A stretch of DNA of 64,000 bases from Streptomyces sp. MspMP-M5. GTDB taxonomy: Bacteria; Actinomycetota; Actinomycetes; Streptomycetales; Streptomycetaceae. Both the position numbers and the translations under genes were made by a program. The DNA is taken from the NCBI RefSeq assembly GCF_000373585.1, contig NZ_KB891853.1, positions 594,812-658,811 of the forward strand, in the 5' to 3' direction. This document shows positions 63,683 to 64,000 of the stretch, in pieces. A model generated the notes under the pieces. That model had not been told where the DNA came from. It made no database searches and was given only the letters and a program-made list of their open reading frames with translations. Within the stretch, counting starts at the first letter, position 1. The number at the start of each line of letters is the position of its first letter.

Positions 63683-64000
63683 CTACGGCTGCAGGACCTC
63701 GCGCGGCTCCGGGGCCGTGGCCGCGCTCTCCCAGACCGTCAGGAAGGCCAGCCGCAGACACGCCGCGAGGGCCGGGTGCTCGATGACCAGCGCGGTGGTG
63801 GAGTCGGCGCCGGCCACCGGGTCGGGCATGTCGCACAGCACCAACGACGCGTCGGCGATGACGAGTTTGAGCGGCAGGTCGGCGGTGAAACGGGCCTCCT
63901 CGCCGGCCGCCGCGAAGCTGCGGACGTTGGCGAGCATGCCGGCGTCCTCCAGGGCGCCGGAGCTGTAGATGGCGCGGACGGTGCCGCCGGCCCGGTGCAG
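63683..64000 (-). CDS. TrmB-like transcriptional regulator, C-terminal part (truncated by window end)
   Basis: The visible 105 residues run into the window edge. LHRAGGTVRAIYSSGALEDAGMLANV, GEEARFTADLPLKLVIADASLVLCDMPDP, ALVIEHPALAACLRLAFLTVWESA match the effector region of actinobacterial TrmB-type regulators. The chain stops at REVLQP without the LuxR-type HTH often found there, so DNA binding must reside in the unseen N-terminal part. Confidence 0.7.
   Translation of the reverse strand: MHRAGGTVRAIYSSGALEDAGMLANVRSFAAAGEEARFTADLPLKLVIADASLVLCDMPDPVAGADSTTALVIEHPALAACLRLAFLTVWESAATAPEPREVLQP

Overview
The window is chromosomal DNA of a high-G+C filamentous actinomycete, almost certainly Streptomyces. 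Codon third positions are G/C-saturated. The gene families are typical: geosmin synthase, CYP105-type P450 with a [3Fe-4S] ferredoxin, SpoIIE/HATPase phosphatases, DUF397/DUF5753 regulator pairs, two SigF-type sigma factors, and exact GTTTCACGTGAAAC parS sites. The cluster of parS sites, together with upp, tadA, tRNA-Ser and the SigF-type pair, suggests the core arm of the chromosome not far from oriC (inference from known Streptomyces gene order).

Layout. 0.1-1.6 kb: a GntR/UTRA protein that has lost its DNA-binding half, coupled to a glycosyltransferase. 1.7-5.1 kb: an amidohydrolase and a DoxX protein sharing a pair of palindromes, then a Ddn-like reductase divergent from a TetR gene. 5.1-8.0 kb: an ABC exporter, a tiny Gly/Tyr/Arg-rich peptide gene and three parS sites. 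8.0-18.6 kb: a PAS-GAF-SpoIIE-HATPase sensor phosphatase, geosmin synthase, two tandem ATP-grasp ligases divergent from an Lrp/AsnC regulator, and a translationally coupled dimethylargininase/ornithine aminotransferase pair. 18.6-26.3 kb: a DUF397 remnant, two paralogous small membrane proteins, a Pro/Tyr-rich membrane protein, and a polymorphic-toxin locus (SseB-like, ESX-like, 1580-residue RHS protein with HYD1-type ADP-ribosyltransferase tail, DUF6881 candidate immunity protein).

26.4-41.6 kb: a MocR regulator with a divergent methyltransferase, an XRE regulator/MFS exporter pair, an NfeD-like/flotillin pair, a MarR regulator with the CYP105-ferredoxin pair, an XRE regulator/alcohol dehydrogenase pair, cysteine-free ribosomal protein bL32 behind a Zur-like palindrome, a sortase substrate, an ECF sigma factor with its partner, and a lipoprotein. 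41.7-45.0 kb: housekeeping genes (a conserved small protein, a LytR_C protein, upp, tadA and its partner) and tRNA-Ser(CGA) with a strong terminator.

45.1-50.4 kb holds the most interesting locus: a compact three-gene azol(in)e RiPP (TOMM) cluster. A 39-codon precursor gene at 48567-48686, with the core GHSCLCFVTEYDE, is followed by a perfect 15-bp-arm hairpin, a fused E1-like/YcaO cyclodehydratase and a SagB-type dehydrogenase. Two membrane-protein genes lie upstream. 51-54 kb: two consecutive SigF-type sigma factors and a lipoprotein. 54.7-57.5 kb: a second HTH-less UTRA protein and an XRE/DUF397 pair with two associated small genes. 57.6-64 kb: a VOC protein, a small membrane protein, and a MarR-MFS-YceI operon in which both the exporter and the YceI protein carry carboxypeptidase-regulatory-like beta-sandwich domains. 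The window ends inside a TrmB-like regulator.

Many 3' gene ends carry short tandem duplications that run over the stop codon, a recurring local feature.
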